30,348 nt of DNA from Conidiobolus coronatus NRRL 28638 (GCA_001566745.1 KQ964444.1:55389-85736); one strand, 5' to 3'. Numbered from the stretch's first letter, positions 1 to 12,197 are shown. Program-made: numbers and translations. Notes: generated from the letters alone by a model not told the origin.

Positions 1-275
1 GTATATTCAAAGCAAATAGTTGAGAGATTGTTAAAATTTGTATATTTATTTGCAAATTTGAAATATAGTTGATATAGGAAAGTTTGTAATTATGAAGTAC
101 CAATGAAGAAATTTCAAGCTTTATATAACGCTTTAGACGATAGTAAACTAGATATTTTAAATATATATAATGTAAAATATTTTAAAAATAAAATTTTTTA
201 TTAATGTTTTAAGTGTATTAGTTCGAATGAATTACAATAGTATATATCTAATTAAATCTATGATAAGTTAGCTGA

Positions 276-1919
276 TTAGTGACGAGCTCTCTTATTAGGG
301 TTATAAGGCTTCTTTCCAGGGGCTTTTTCTTCAAGCTCTTCTTCTTCCTTAGCTCCAATGGAAATGTTAACCTTGGGAGGAATAGGGAAACCGTAAGCTT
401 TAGCAACCTTTTTAAGGTCTAATTCGTTAACATCAAAGATCTTCTTAAGAGCGTATGAGGCATAGGATTGTAAATATGATCTAAAACCGTTTTTAGCGGA
501 TTGATTAAGATAGTAGTTCTTTTCAATAAGCTTTTCTAACTGTGATTGGACGTTGATTATCTTAGATGGAGGGAATTGGTATTCGTTCAAGGGAACCTTA
601 GCATGCTTCAAATATCTTAAGAAACCTAATTCACTAGGAAGTAAGAAGAGTAAAGATTTGCCTTTACTGCCAGCTCTAGCGGTACGACCAACACGATGAA
701 TATAATCTCTGGGATCATCAGGAGGGTCATATTGAATAATCCAATCAACGGCAGGAATATCCAAGCCACGAGCAGCAACATCTGTACATAAAAGGATACC
801 AGTTTCAGCGTTCATAAATTCGAAGAAAGTGCTGGTACGCTTTTGTTGCTTTTGCTTTCCATGAAGGTCTAATACGGGGACATCGATATAATTTAATAAT
901 TCGGCGTAGTATTTGACAGAGTTACAAGAGGAGAAGAAGACAATGACCTTTTTCTTTAAGTTCTTTTTTAAGAAAGTGAATAAGAGTAAGAATCTTCTGT
1001 CAGATTCACAAACTACGTAACCTTGTTCTAAGCCTTCAGCAGTAGAGGATTCTTTGTTTTGGTCAACGTTAATATATAAGGGTCCCTTCTTTAAAGAGAT
1101 TCTAGCCAAATCTTCTACTTTAGTAGTTTGAGTAGCTGAGAACAACATAGTTTGACGTTCCTTAGGGAGAATTTTAATAATTTGCTTCATTTCATCTTCG
1201 AAACCGCATTCCAAAATACGATCAGCTTCGTCAATGATTAAAGCTTTGAGGGATTTAAAGTTAAAGCCTTGAGTGTTTTGTAAATGATCCAAAAGTCTAC
1301 CAGGAGTAGCAACTAAAATGTTAACACCTTTGGATAATTTTTCAGCTTCAGCGCGTCTATTAGCTCCACCCATAACGATACCAAAAGTTTGAGAGTGATG
1401 GGCTAATAATTCCTTGGCAACGCCGAAAATTTGTAAAGCTAATTCTCTAGTGGGGGAAATAATAATGATACCTGTACCATTTCTAGGCTTGAACTTTAAC
1501 TTGTATAAAAGTTCAATAGCAGGAAGTAAAAAGGCAACGGTTTTACCTGAACCAGTTTTAGCAGCTCCTAATACATCACGGCCTGAAAGAGAAGCGGGAA
1601 TGGTGCGAGCTTGAACTTCTGTCATTTTAGTAAATCCAATTTCTTGAATGGCTTTTAAAGTGTTTTCAGAAATATCAAGGGAAGAGAAGTCAAGGTTTAA
1701 TTCTTCTTTAGGAGTAGTTGAAATGGGTAAGGGAGCATCGTTTCCATTAGTTTTTTGAACTTTCTCGGTATTTTCTTCTACATTTTCAACTTCAGCAGGT
1801 TGCTCTTGAGTTTCAATTTCAAGCTTGTTATTAACATCGTTCTGAGTAGTTTCTTCAATTTCTGAAGCAGGTCTCTTTTTTTGCTTAGGCTTACGAGCTT
1901 GTTGTCTACTTCTAGCCAT
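276..1919 (-). CDS. HAS1: HAS1/DDX18-type DEAD-box RNA helicase, 547 aa, intronless
   Basis: ATP-dependent RNA helicase of the Has1/DDX18 family, a nucleolar factor that in yeast remodels pre-60S and pre-40S particles and snoRNA-pre-rRNA pairing. Visible motifs in order: Q-motif region at about 78-108, Walker [10 protein letters not shown] at 119-127, PTREL at 156-160, GG at 184-185, TPGRL at 205-209, DEAD at 230-233, SAT at 261-263, ARGLD at 383-387 and [10 protein letters not shown] at 408-417. The C-terminal segment 450-515 ([22 protein letters not shown]) is the typical Has1 extension. The first 75 residues are basic then acidic and look disordered; the C-terminus ends in a Lys/Arg tail, usual for nucleolar proteins. 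The start is the only Met near the beginning of the frame. Length is close to yeast Has1 (about 505 aa) plus a longer N-tail. No intron, unlike its neighbour MSH6. DDX18/Has1 is favoured over other DEAD-box families by the C-terminal extension. Confidence 0.95.
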   Translation of the reverse strand: MARSRQQARKPKQKKRPASEIEETTQNDVNNKLEIETQEQPAEVENVEENTEKVQKTNGNDAPLPISTTPKEELNLDFSSLDISENTLKAIQEIGFTKMTEVQARTIPASLSGRDVLGAAKTGSGKTVAFLLPAIELLYKLKFKPRNGTGIIIISPTRELALQIFGVAKELLAHHSQTFGIVMGGANRRAEAEKLSKGVNILVATPGRLLDHLQNTQGFNFKSLKALIIDEADRILECGFEDEMKQIIKILPKERQTMLFSATQTTKVEDLARISLKKGPLYINVDQNKESSTAEGLEQGYVVCESDRRFLLLFTFLKKNLKKKVIVFFSSCNSVKYYAELLNYIDVPVLDLHGKQKQQKRTSTFFEFMNAETGILLCTDVAARGLDIPAVDWIIQYDPPDDPRDYIHRVGRTARAGSKGKSLLFLLPSELGFLRYLKHAKVPLNEYQFPPSKIINVQSQLEKLIEKNYYLNQSAKNGFRSYLQSYASYALKKIFDVNELDLKKVAKAYGFPIPPKVNISIGAKEEEELEEKAPGKKPYNPNKRARH

Positions 1920-2238
1920 TTTTATTATTGATTAATTTAAATAACTTAAAAATAATATTTTTTATTAGAATTATTCAACAATAAAAAATTTTTATAATTC
2001 GAATTAGCTATTTAATCCTCGAAAAATTTGATTTTTGATTATGGGATTATTTATATTTGCTTTTTATGAATGGGAATTGTATTTACAAAAAATTATTCAA
2101 ATCAAAGTTATTTTAATATTATAAAAATATGTTTTATATAGCTAAACTTATCATATACTAGAATACAATAATTTCACTTAAACTCTATAATAAAAAACAA
2201 AAAATAAATTTTATTTAATATGTTAATATATTAATGTA
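1920..2238. other. HAS1 upstream / MSH6 downstream intergenic region
   Basis: This 319-base AT-rich spacer lies between the HAS1 start and the MSH6 stop (both on the minus strand), so it must hold the HAS1 promoter and the MSH6 3' end. Two A-run/T-run stretches, around 1983-1993 and 2021-2029 (GAAAAATTT), resemble the RRPE element of yeast ribosome-biogenesis genes, but such runs are common by chance in DNA this AT-rich. No ORF or RNA gene is visible. Confidence 0.5.
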
Positions 2239-5200
2239 TTATAATAACTTTCTCATTAAATTAGCAAAATTTGATTTTTCAATTAAGCTTAACTGAACTT
2301 CGTTTTGATAACTTAATGAATTGTTAGCTTTATCAACTATTATTTGGTGGTCCTTCTCGAACTGCTGAGCTGCTAATTCCGCTTTAGAAATGATCTATAA
2401 TATTGAACAAAAAATTAATAATTATAAATAGTGATATATTTAGTTAGCAATTAATTTACCTCTTCAGGAATTCCTGCCATACTAGCAACATTCATACCGT
2501 AACTCTAAAAATGAATCTTGTATTAGCAAAATAAATTAAAAATGATAAATAAAATACCTTAGGACAAGCTCCTGGTGTTAATTTGTATAAAAAGGTTACT
2601 TCTCTCTGATTTGGATTAGCCAAACACTTCATATGCTTAATAGAAATATTTGGCTGATCCTTCATTTCTTCCGTTAACATACCGTAATGAGTGGAGAATA
2701 GGCCCAAGCAACGAACTTGAGTTGTTAGGTAATGGAGTGAAGAAAAAGCAATTGCATAGCTATAGAAGAGTTGGATTAGTTGTTAGTTAATAATATGCAT
2801 AATAAAGTATACCCATCAAAAGTACTAGTTCCTCTACCAAGTTCATCTAAAATAACTAATGAACGATTTGTTGCTTCTTTTAAAATTTTAGCAGTTTCGC
2901 TTAATTCTACCATAAATGTAGATTGTCCAGCCAAGATATTATCATTTGCACCTATAAAAATTTTAAGTTAAAGCGAAGATGATATATAATGTTGATTTAA
3001 ATTACCGATTCTAGTGAAAATTCTATCGAATATAGTTGACTTATAAGAACTTGCAGGTACATAACAACCTAACTGAGCCATTATGACAGCTACACAAGTC
3101 TAAAGCAAGAAGAATTAGTATAAAAGATTAGTAATATTTACAGTGTTAATTACTTGGCGAAGTAAAGTTGATTTCCCTCCCATGTTGGGACCTGTTAATA
3201 ATATCATATCAGGCTCATCTCCTCCTAAAGTTGTGTCATTGGGAATAAAGTCTGATTTTCCTTGAGAAACTACGCAAGGATGTCTCAAGTTTTTAACTTC
3301 AAATAAGCTTTTTGGATGGTCTATGAATTGAGGACGAGTACAGGGTTCACCCATTAATGACTTGCTCTTATATAGAGAGTATAAACAATCTAGAGTAGCT
3401 AAACACGAAACCATTTCTGACCATTTATCGTAATCTTCATCAAAAACTTCGCATAGTCTTGTTAAGGCGGTATCAGCAGCATTAGATTGAATTTCTTTAG
3501 CTTCGTTGTATTTTGTAACCAAAATTCTTAATACAGGTGTATAGTATCTTTTTACTGCCTATTATTAAATATCATTAGAAATGAAGCAAGGTTAAATACT
3601 GAGAGGTTTACTTTAGTTTGACCATTTTTAATAAACTCAACAGGAACTTGCTTTGAAGCAGGGATCTCTAATTGGTAAAGCTCTTTACCAATATGCTTGT
3701 ACTCAATTTTGGGACATCTAAACAAATAAACAAATCAATAAATATACTTATCTTATTAATAGCTTACTTACTTAAGCTGAGCTTTGATTTTTTCCAAATA
3801 ATTTTTTAATTCTTCTTCAACATCTGATAAATTTTGATTTGCTCTATCATATTCAGCATCTCTACCAGGTGTTGGAATAATTGTGCCTATTAAATATGCA
3901 TTAGATTTATATATACAAAAGTATAGCATATATTATTCACCATCTTTAGCGGCGTGTTCGTGATCAAAAGCTTGATCAAATTCGTAAAGTCTATGAGCTA
4001 AATCAGGGAATTTATCGCATAAATTAATTAACAATCTGGATTTTAATTGGAGCTTAATTTGCTTTAAATCTTCGAATAATTTCTAAATTAGTACATAAGT
4101 AAAAAAATAATGTATATTGATTTAAATATAATTACCATTGCATCGTTAAATCCTGATAGAACTGACAAGAAGTCTTTTACTTTAATTGATTTAGAATGAA
4201 CTCTAGTGATTAAACGTTGTAAATCTGGGAATCCTTGCAATCTATTACAAATAGCTTGTAACTCGTAAGATTTATCAATATCTTCAATAGCATCCAATCT
4301 TTGATTAATATGGTCGATGTCTTTTAGAGGGTGACATAACCAATTTCTGAATTTACGCTTGCCTAATTAAAAAAGTTAGATTTTAGATATAAGTAGTCAC
4401 TTATATATAATACCAAATGAGCTTAGGCAATGGTTTAATAGTTGATGAACTGTCCCTTCATCGCTTCCATCAATATTATTAACTAAAACTTCTAAATTGC
4501 TTAAAGTAGGGCCGTCTAAGACTAAAGTATCAAAACTTTTAACTGGATCAAAAGGCTTAATATTTTTAACTGATAATAAATCTTCATCAAGTTTTAACTA
4601 AATTATATATAAGAATAATAATAATAAATAGAGTTAATTAATACTTACATATCTCAAGTGCCAAGTTAAACCACCTAAAGCTGACATTACTAAGTCATTT
4701 GTCATGTAGTTTTTAAAAGTTTCAGGCCAGTTATTTGAATCGCTTCCAAAATAGGCTTTTCTCTCAAACTCAGATAAAGTAGTATTAGCATCCCAAAACT
4801 CTTTTATAGGAGCAATAGGTGTTCTAAACAAAGTTTAATAAACAAGATGTAATTAATTATAAGTAAACTTACAAAGTTAACTTGGGGCAGTTATTTTTCA
4901 AAGATCTTAAAGTACTAAGTCTTATGGATCCCTATTTAAAGAACTGTTAGTAGTTAGTATAAAAAACAACAGTAGCTAATTACTTTAGCGTAAATAACTT
5001 CAGAGGGCTGAACCTGTAATATTAAGGTTTCAAACTTTGTAAAATTCTCATCATCTTCAAGGTATGCTAAATGAAATTCAGCAGAAGCGGCATCTACAAA
5101 AGCAATACCAAACTTTCCTCCAGTACCGTTTGGATCAATTTGTTCCTATAATATTATAAGTTAATAATATAATAATATAATAAAACAGCCATTAGCTTAC

Positions 5201-6786
5201 AGTTATTGCCATACAATACACAGCCATATCATTTGTTAATAAGCCAGGGTCTACTAAAGTACTAGCAGATAGAATTGTTGTTAATTTACGCTCAATAATT
5301 TTTGTCTATAAAATGATAAGTAATTAGATTAAATTGTTATTTGCAAATTATTCACCTTAGAATTAGTCTCCTTCTCTCTAATAGATCTACCTATAGCATT
5401 TTCCATTTGCTCTACTTTCCCTACTTTATACCCAGCAGCAATAAATTTACTAGCCCAGAAATCTAATGACATCTCTGGAACACCTACCATCTTCATATTA
5501 ACTCTATCCGTTAGCTTTAAATCAAATTTTTGATGTCCAATATCTGCGTCATTTTCATATAATTCATAAAACTTTCCTTTTTTAAAAAAGATTACCGTAT
5601 TAAAGTTTTCTTTTTTAATATCCCAAAACTGTCTCTCAAAGGGAGTAAACTTTGAGTAAGCTGAAGGTGGAATGAATAAGCTTCTAGGATCGTAATCAGG
5701 ATCTGTTGGACGACGGGATTGAGCGTCTCTAATATCTACTAACCAGCGGAAACGCTCTGGTTCATTATCTTTTTTGCCGGATTTTGGAGCTTGTAGGAAT
5801 GAAGTGGGCTTTGGTGTGCTTGAAACTGGATTAGGTTTTGAATTACTTGAAACCGAAGCAGTATTCTGTGCCCTATTAGGAGTAGAAGGAATTCTTGGCT
5901 TAACTGGAGTCGTTGTAGAACTTCCAGACGCTTTATAGTTATCTAGCCAGTTAGCTGAGTTAGAATTGCTATTAGATTTGGCTCTCTTCGGAGAAGCTGC
6001 ATCTGTCTGATCTTTTTCTTTCTGCCAAAAGTCCTCCTCTAGTTCTATGTCATTAATCATAGCTAAAGTTTCTTCATCAATATGGAATTCATCATCATCA
6101 TCCTTATACTTTTTCTTAAGCGAACTACCACTTGGCTCTATATCATCGTTATCACTACTTCCTTCGCCATAGTTTATAACTCTCTTATTTCTAGAATGAG
6201 CTCTATTTATTAATAGTTCATCCTCAGAGTCAATATCCATAGCTGTATCCTCTTCTTGGGGTTTTACCTCATCATCGATATCCATTCTGGTATCTTCATC
6301 TTGAACTTTGTTATTAGTATTAACATTTTTTTCATCATCAGAAATTGTAACTACTTGAGGCCTGGAGAAAGTTGGTTTACTAATAGATGAAGCGCTACTA
6401 GTAGTTTCTTTAGTCTCGCTCTTTTGGCTTGAAGCTTGTGGAGTTTTTGAAGGAGATGTAGCTAAAGTTTGAGAATTTGATTTTGTAGGGGTTTGAGTAG
6501 GTTTAAAAAATTGTAAAATTGACCTTTGACCAGATGGTGGAGCTGCTGAACCCTTTGTCTTTCTTTTCTCCATTGCTTTCTTCTTATTCTCTTCAATAGT
6601 TTTCAATTGACTAGGCGTTAGTCCATTGTCGTTTTCACTCTCTTCTTTCTGGGTCGAGTTAAAAAATGGACTGGTTATTTTTTGACTTGAGCCAGTTTGG
6701 TGACCCTTCTTTTGTATAGCTTTTTTCCTATTCTCTTCAATACGAGCAATTTGCTCTTCTGTTAACCCAAGCGAGTTATTTGTCAT
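2239..6786 (-). CDS. MSH6: MSH6 mismatch-repair ATPase, about 1252 aa, 16 exons
   Basis: MutS homologue that pairs with Msh2 (MutS-alpha) to recognise base mismatches and small loops. Exons on the minus strand: 6786-5356, 5305-5201, 5145-4984, 4931-4873, 4823-4649, 4597-4414, 4362-4136, 4082-3941, 3886-3772, 3717-3612, 3558-3142, 3099-3006, 2951-2813, 2759-2558, 2504-2460 and 2394-2239. Phases join without a stop and give a length close to yeast Msh6 (1242). The disordered N-tail (1-340) carries a PCNA box QRSILQFF at 87-94. The mismatch-binding domain begins near 345; FYE at 406-408 matches the Phe-x-Glu mismatch reader. Walker [10 protein letters not shown] is at about 1025 and the [10 protein letters not shown] Walker B/D-loop region at about 1107. 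The C-terminus has the HYG...[13 protein letters not shown] block. No Tudor or PWWP domain is seen. The N-tail holds a duplicated module (see findings). Introns are 42-65 nt, and one contains a doubled TACTAAC-like branch site. The boundaries are hand-made and the function is secure. Confidence 0.93.
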
Positions 6787-7501
6787 GTTTAAATATATTT
6801 TAAAAAATTATATAATCAAACTGATTAAACAAAATATATTAGTTAATTGTATATTATTTTCAAGCTTTCTAAGCTAATAAATATATCTCTGAATATGATT
6901 AATTACTAATTAGTTTTTATCATTATATGAAAATTCACAAAGCATTATAGAATTTAATTTGGTGCTTTATAAATCTGTTATTATGGGATCAGCAATGTTA
7001 AAAATAAATATTAGTTAACTCATTTACCATATTAGATGCTAATTAAAGTTTAATGAGTTATTTAATGAATTGATATGCTAAATATTGCTGCATGTTATAA
7101 AATAAAAAGCTTATTTATAGTAAACCATATTTTATCAATTCAATACAAGCTTAATTTATAGCAACATCAAATTAATGACGCAAAAGTTGACTTTTTTATT
7201 ACTAATCATGCTATTAACTATAAATAAAAATATTTTAGCATAACTTGAATTTTACAATTGTGTGATATATTATTCAGTTAATTACCATAAAATAATACTA
7301 GATTTATTGCTAATTTCCACCAATAATAATGGTATTTCAACTATAAACACCTATAAACACCCACTTAATAAATAATAAATAACAAAAATTCTTTAAAAAC
7401 CATAATAATTTAATAAACTAAAAAATTAGATTTAAAGATCCAAATTGCATACAGTTTAATTAAAATAGAAATAAATATAATGACCAAATAATAAAAATAA
7501 A
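6787..7501. promoter_or_regulatory. Shared divergent upstream region of MSH6 and TTI1
   Basis: These 715 AT-rich bases lie between the MSH6 start (minus) and the TTI1 start (plus), so they must contain both promoters. A perfect tandem of the 10-mer CTATAAACAC occupies 7341-7360; each copy contains ATAAACA, which fits the forkhead core RTAAAYA. I see no good MCB (ACGCGT) site, which a yeast-type MSH6 promoter might carry, and no TATAAATA box. No ORF of note or RNA gene was found here. Confidence 0.45.
7341..7360 (+). repeat. Perfect tandem duplication of a 10-mer
   Basis: CTATAAACAC occurs twice head to tail and is followed by CC, ending about 140 bases upstream of the TTI1 start codon. It may be a doubled transcription-factor site (forkhead-like ATAAACA core) or simply a short slippage product. 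Confidence 0.6.
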
Positions 7502-10500
7502 ATGAACCGTCAATTAATAGAAGAAACTTTAGAAAATCGTAATAATGCAGCAATTTTAACTCAACAGGTAAAATTCTAATGTTAAAATTACATACTATAT
7601 AAACTAATTTTACTCAGTTAGCTACTATATTCACTAAATACAATATAGTAAAACTTCAAGAACTTAGCCCAACTCAATTAAACAGCTTTTTATTAGATTT
7701 AACCAGCTTAATAACCACTTTCTCTAAAAGCTTAGCTTACTTACCAGTATCTAGGATTGAGCTAATTATACGAATAATTAATAATTTAATAAAATTCAAA
7801 TTTGAAGCTGACCAAGGAACAATAACTAAACTCTTAAAAGTTTTAAACTTATGCTATTTAAACTACAGCCCAGAGTTGCTTCCTATTAGCTTAAACTTGG
7901 AACAAGTGCAAATCCTAATTACACTTTGGTTTGATAGACCCGCGACTGTTAAAGGATTTAAATGGAAAGAAGATACGTTAAACGGTATAATAGGAACTCT
8001 AGTATTAATCGTTAAAGCTGATGACTCTAATTTTAAGGAAAACTTGATTAGTTACTTGAAATTAAATATAATGGGAACTATTTTATATCACTGCTTAACC
8101 ATTTCGCTCGAGGAGAGTTACTTACAGCTACGCGTAAACAGCTTAAGCTTAATCCTAACGCTGATCGCTTTAAATAAGGATAAAGCCATTTTATATAGTA
8201 TATTTCCCGGTGTTATAGGAAACTTGGGAAAACTAGTAACTCGAGATTTGGTGAAAGAAAATAAGCAAATTATTATCCTTGGGTTGAAAATACTTATTAC
8301 GTTTATTCCAAAAGCTTTAATTTGTAGTAAAGTAGAAGAGTTAAAACTATTGGAGAGTGTTAGTGGTAAAAAAATGAGTTGGGTAAATGTTGAAGAGCCT
8401 ATGGAAGGGTATAACTATAAATCTCACGAGTTAATAGATAGTTTATTTCAACATTTAACCCTATTAAGAGCGCATCAAAATGAAGAAATTCAAAGATTAT
8501 TAGTTGAGCTATCATTAATCGTGTTGGAACGATGCCAACATCCTACAATCACTCCCGAAGGAATTAACATACCATTAGAGAACCTAATATTTTACTTGGG
8601 TAAATCTATCTCAAATATGGATAATGGAACTAGTAACGATGTCTTATGGCTTTCAAATTGGTATAAATCACAAACTAAAGACCTAATTCAACAGCTTTTA
8701 CTCCAAGCTGAACCAATATTGAAGTTAAAACTCGAGCAATTTCAAATCAAGTTGAGAACTCGAACAGATATCGAAAAACGTCAAGTTATTTACGGATTAC
8801 TAGGGTGTTTAATATTATTTGGTGATCAAATTCAGTCTAGGGTGGATTTTAATGAGCTATTACTGACACTTTGCAGATGGTTGAAGCTTTCAAGTGACAA
8901 AATTGAGGAAGTTCAAGAAACATCAAGTGATATTATCATTAATATCAATTTTACGGTTGATAATGAGTTAAATCGCACTCTTTTGCCTCATTTAGTTTAT
9001 ATTAATAGCTTAGAAACTCTCGAACTATTGTCCAAATTAATTGGTTTTATCGGGTATGTGAGCGATATAACCGATTTAGTAAGACCTTGCCTAGATATTT
9101 ACTCTTCATCAAATCTACCGTCATTCAAAATCCCTTCCCTATTCATCTTACTAAATTTAATTAAAGGAAACAGAGATAACATTGAATTACCCTTTAATTT
9201 GAATAGAAAATCTGACTCAGGTCATATAGATTTATTAGAATTAGCTATTTTAGACCAAATTAATTCTATTGAGAGTCCAGATAATTACTTAGCACCTTAC
9301 ATTCAACTTCATATTTATTGGAACTCTATAAATTCTCAAGCTATAAACTTTCGCGAGCACTTAACTACTCACCTTTACCCCATCTTATCCAAGTTGACTC
9401 AAAATAACACTCAATTAACTACCTTTGCCCTTCGATGCCTAAACTTAATTAAAGAGAAATGCGAGTACTCTGACCTAAAAGAAATTTGTCTCGATAATCT
9501 CGACTTTTTAATGAATTCAGTATCTGATAACTTATACGAAATAGAATATAAAGGGATTGAAGCCTGCCAAGTATTACGAGGATTACTTAGATTAATACCT
9601 GATAAATCCCTAAATTTACTAGATAGTATTTTAGATCAATTACTCGAAGGGTTAAACGTTAATATGTTTAATGATGCAGTAGCTCAAGAGTTATTGCAAG
9701 TTATTCAAGTTGTAGCAAATGAAGCTATTAATTTAGGGGTTCAAGATGCCAAGTTAGACTCGTTAGAATTTGTCAAGAAAGATCAAATTATAAACGGTTA
9801 TACATCGGTAGATTTTGAATATAAATTAAATTGCTCTGAGCCTATGAAGTTAGTGTTGAAAGAATTAGACGAAATTTACTACGTACAAAAAGTAAATCAA
9901 CCTATAATAGAAGAAATAGAAGAAGAAGAATCAAATGAAGACCAACCAGTTCAATTACCTGAAGATGATGTTGCTAAGCCTAACAAGTATCAAGAATTTT
10001 GTTTAAGAATTCTAAAGCCTATTCAATACTTTATTTCGTCCGACAATCCTCAACTTCGTCTTCAAAGTTTGAATATTTTAGGTGTTATATTTAAATTTGG
10101 ATCTAGTAATAGCAATAACAATATATTCTTAAATGAATTACATTACTTTTGGCCTTCATTAATGCAAAGACTAAAGGATAAAGAGCTTACTACTGTTCTA
10201 GAAGCAATGAGGGTAACAGCTGAAGTTATTGAATCTAACCATGATTTCTTGATGAGTAGAGTTAACGACGAATTAGTTAATTCACTATTAATTCAGTTAA
10301 ATCAGATTAAATTAAGTATTAGTAGTCAAGAGGGAGAGTACTCGAATAACTATATATTATTAGCAGCTTCTTTGGGTTTAATAGAGGCTGTATTAAGGAC
10401 AGGATGTTTGCCAAATTATAGGATTAGGGACTTGTTTTTACCTGTAATAGATATTGGAACTAAACTATTAACTGCTAACGAAAATACTATCAACGAACTA

Positions 10501-10704
10501 ATGCTAAGTTCTCATTCATCTCCTGCAATCGGCAGTTTAACTCATCTTCTAAGCAGTATTCAATCCAACTTGACTCAAATCAAATCAAATGTATATATTT
10601 ATCAATACTTGCAATTTAAATATCCAGTAAAGCTAGGGGAATTGGAATCTTTAATTAATCAAAGAGGGATTGAGTTTGATAAAATTAATTTAATAGAGAG
10701 TTAA
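7502..10704 (+). CDS. TTI1: Tti1-like HEAT-repeat protein (TTT complex), about 1050 aa, 2 exons
   Basis: Probable Tti1, the HEAT-repeat scaffold that with Tel2 and Tti2 helps Hsp90 fold PIKK kinases (TOR, ATM/Tel1, ATR/Mec1). Exon 1 is 7502-7567 (22 aa). An intron runs from 7568 to 7617 (GTAAAA...CTCAG). Exon 2 is 7618-10704, in phase, giving 1050 aa, close to yeast (about 1038) and human (1089). The reading frame runs open upstream of 7876, so the gene must start in exon 1. The whole chain is leucine/isoleucine-rich paired helices. Family-like blocks are FPGVIGNLGKLVTRD near 225, and a C-terminal block near 820-880 with IQYFISSDNPQLRLQSLNILG, then FWPSLMQRLKDKE and a VLEAMRV helix, as in Tti1/TTI1. 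An acidic linker (IEEIEEEESNEDQ) lies near 785-800. The assignment rests on architecture, length and these blocks; another large HEAT-repeat protein is the alternative. Confidence 0.8.
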
Positions 10705-10781
10705 TTAATAATAAATTGGATTGATAGTTTTTATATATTAGTTATATGTATACTTTGGGCCTTGATAGATTATTTGATTTG

Positions 10782-10790
10782 TATATATAA
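10782..10790 (+). promoter_or_regulatory. TATA-like box upstream of the 95-aa ORF
   Basis: TATATATAA lies about 40 bases before the ATG at 10830. The spacing resembles the TATA boxes of the other plus-strand genes in this window, but AT-rich DNA yields such strings easily. Confidence 0.25.
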
Positions 10791-10829
10791 AGACTTAAAT
10801 TTTGTTATTAGAATTTATTAGAACAATAA

Positions 10830-11117
10830 ATGGCATTATTATCAACTAAAACTCTTGGACTTTGGTCCATATTCTCTTTTATTTACCATGCTTTAACCAA
10901 TATAAACAACATTAAAGACTGTTGCAATTTGAAAACTAATAAAATTTTTATAAGATTTCATCCAAGTTATTTCAATGGTAATGGATTCGATGAGGGTTAT
11001 ATCTTAAATGATGGATTTGTAAGGAATACGAATGCTTTTATTTTGTCTGAAACTACCAGCATAAATGAATTAGATAATTATGAAATAGATTTTAATTTTG
11101 GAATTAAAATTGTATAG
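10830..11117 (+). CDS. Hypothetical small protein, 95 aa (doubtful gene)
   Basis: I do not recognise this ORF. It begins with an ATG, has a TATA-like string about 40 bases upstream, and sits 125 bases after the TTI1 stop on the same strand. The first 25 or so residues are hydrophobic with aromatic residues (LGLWSIFSFIYHAL) and could be a weak signal peptide or membrane segment. The rest is polar, with Asn, Asp, Phe and Ile, and has two adjacent cysteines (CC) near 31-32. The amino-acid mix looks more protein-like than random AT-rich translation. It could be a small secreted protein, the remnant of a larger gene, or chance. Confidence 0.35.
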   Translation: MALLSTKTLGLWSIFSFIYHALTNINNIKDCCNLKTNKIFIRFHPSYFNGNGFDEGYILNDGFVRNTNAFILSETTSINELDNYEIDFNFGIKIV

Positions 11118-12197
11118 ATTTTTATATACTATAATAAACTTTCAAATTCAGCAAACATTTTGGTCAAGTATATATTAATTATATTTCCCTATTTTTTATT
11201 TCAGAAATTTTTAATAATATTTATATCTTTAATTATATAAATGTTGAAAAATTCTAACTAAGCCAACAAAACTTTGCTCAAAAATATTATAAATTTGCTA
11301 TATAAAAATATTGAACCAAATTTTCTCGATTTAACCAGAAACTCTCATATCATTATGTTATTTAATCAGGTATAAAATACCTATATATAATAAAAATTAA
11401 GATAAGTAATAGAAAGATATGAAAATAATGTGATATAAAGCTTATTGGCATATATTATAGGTTTTAAATTATTCATCTATATGTAAATCCTATTATACTA
11501 ATTTTACAGTTAAAAGATAACGAATATATAAAAGCTATAAAAGGATCAAATTAATATTTATTAAGGATTTGAAAAAAAGTTTAATATAAAACTTTGGCTT
11601 TATTATATTTAAGTTTGAAGAGTAAATAATATTTATAGAGTTAGTTGATAAAAACAAAGGTCATTTGAAATGATTATCAATATTAAGTTATTTTAACAGT
11701 TTGACAGAATTTGCAAAATAAAAGATTTATCAAGTTATTTATTATTGAAATTATAAAAATATTTTTTGAATTCATTAAAAACATGATTAAATTAACTTAA
11801 AAGAATGTAGATTAGAGTATGTTAAATTAAGTATCCAATTAATTGCAATCTTGCACTATAATCTAATTATCTAATTTAGACTAATTTCCAAATTTCATTA
11901 ATTTTTGCAAGTTGAAAATTATCAAATTGCTAGCATTTAATAAATGCAGTGAGTATATAAATATACTCGTTAAAAATCGTTTTAATAGAGCTGAAGCAGC
12001 TCCATTTATACACATTTTTTCAATGGCAAAAATCAGCATATTCACAATTAATATCTGTATATTAAACTCTACTCTCCATACAGTATACTTACATATGTCA
12101 AGATTTCAACTGGGGCAATACTAAAATTAATTTAGGAATTGATAAACATTTGATAGGAGCCCTAAACGGTAATAAATTCCAACTGAATAGCGAGTAT

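Noticed and set aside
78-204. Possible last exon of a plus-strand gene entering from the left edge (ATATAG acceptor, then about 41 codons to TAA).
   Set aside because: The composition is dominated by Lys, Asn, Ile and Tyr, as expected from random AT-rich DNA; no conserved motif, and the upstream part lies outside the window.
1414-1614. Plus-strand open frame inside HAS1.
   Set aside because: It is antisense to conserved helicase motifs and is a shadow of that gene.
11912-12124. 70-codon plus-strand open frame.
   Set aside because: It opens only at a TTG and shows no domain or coding-like composition.
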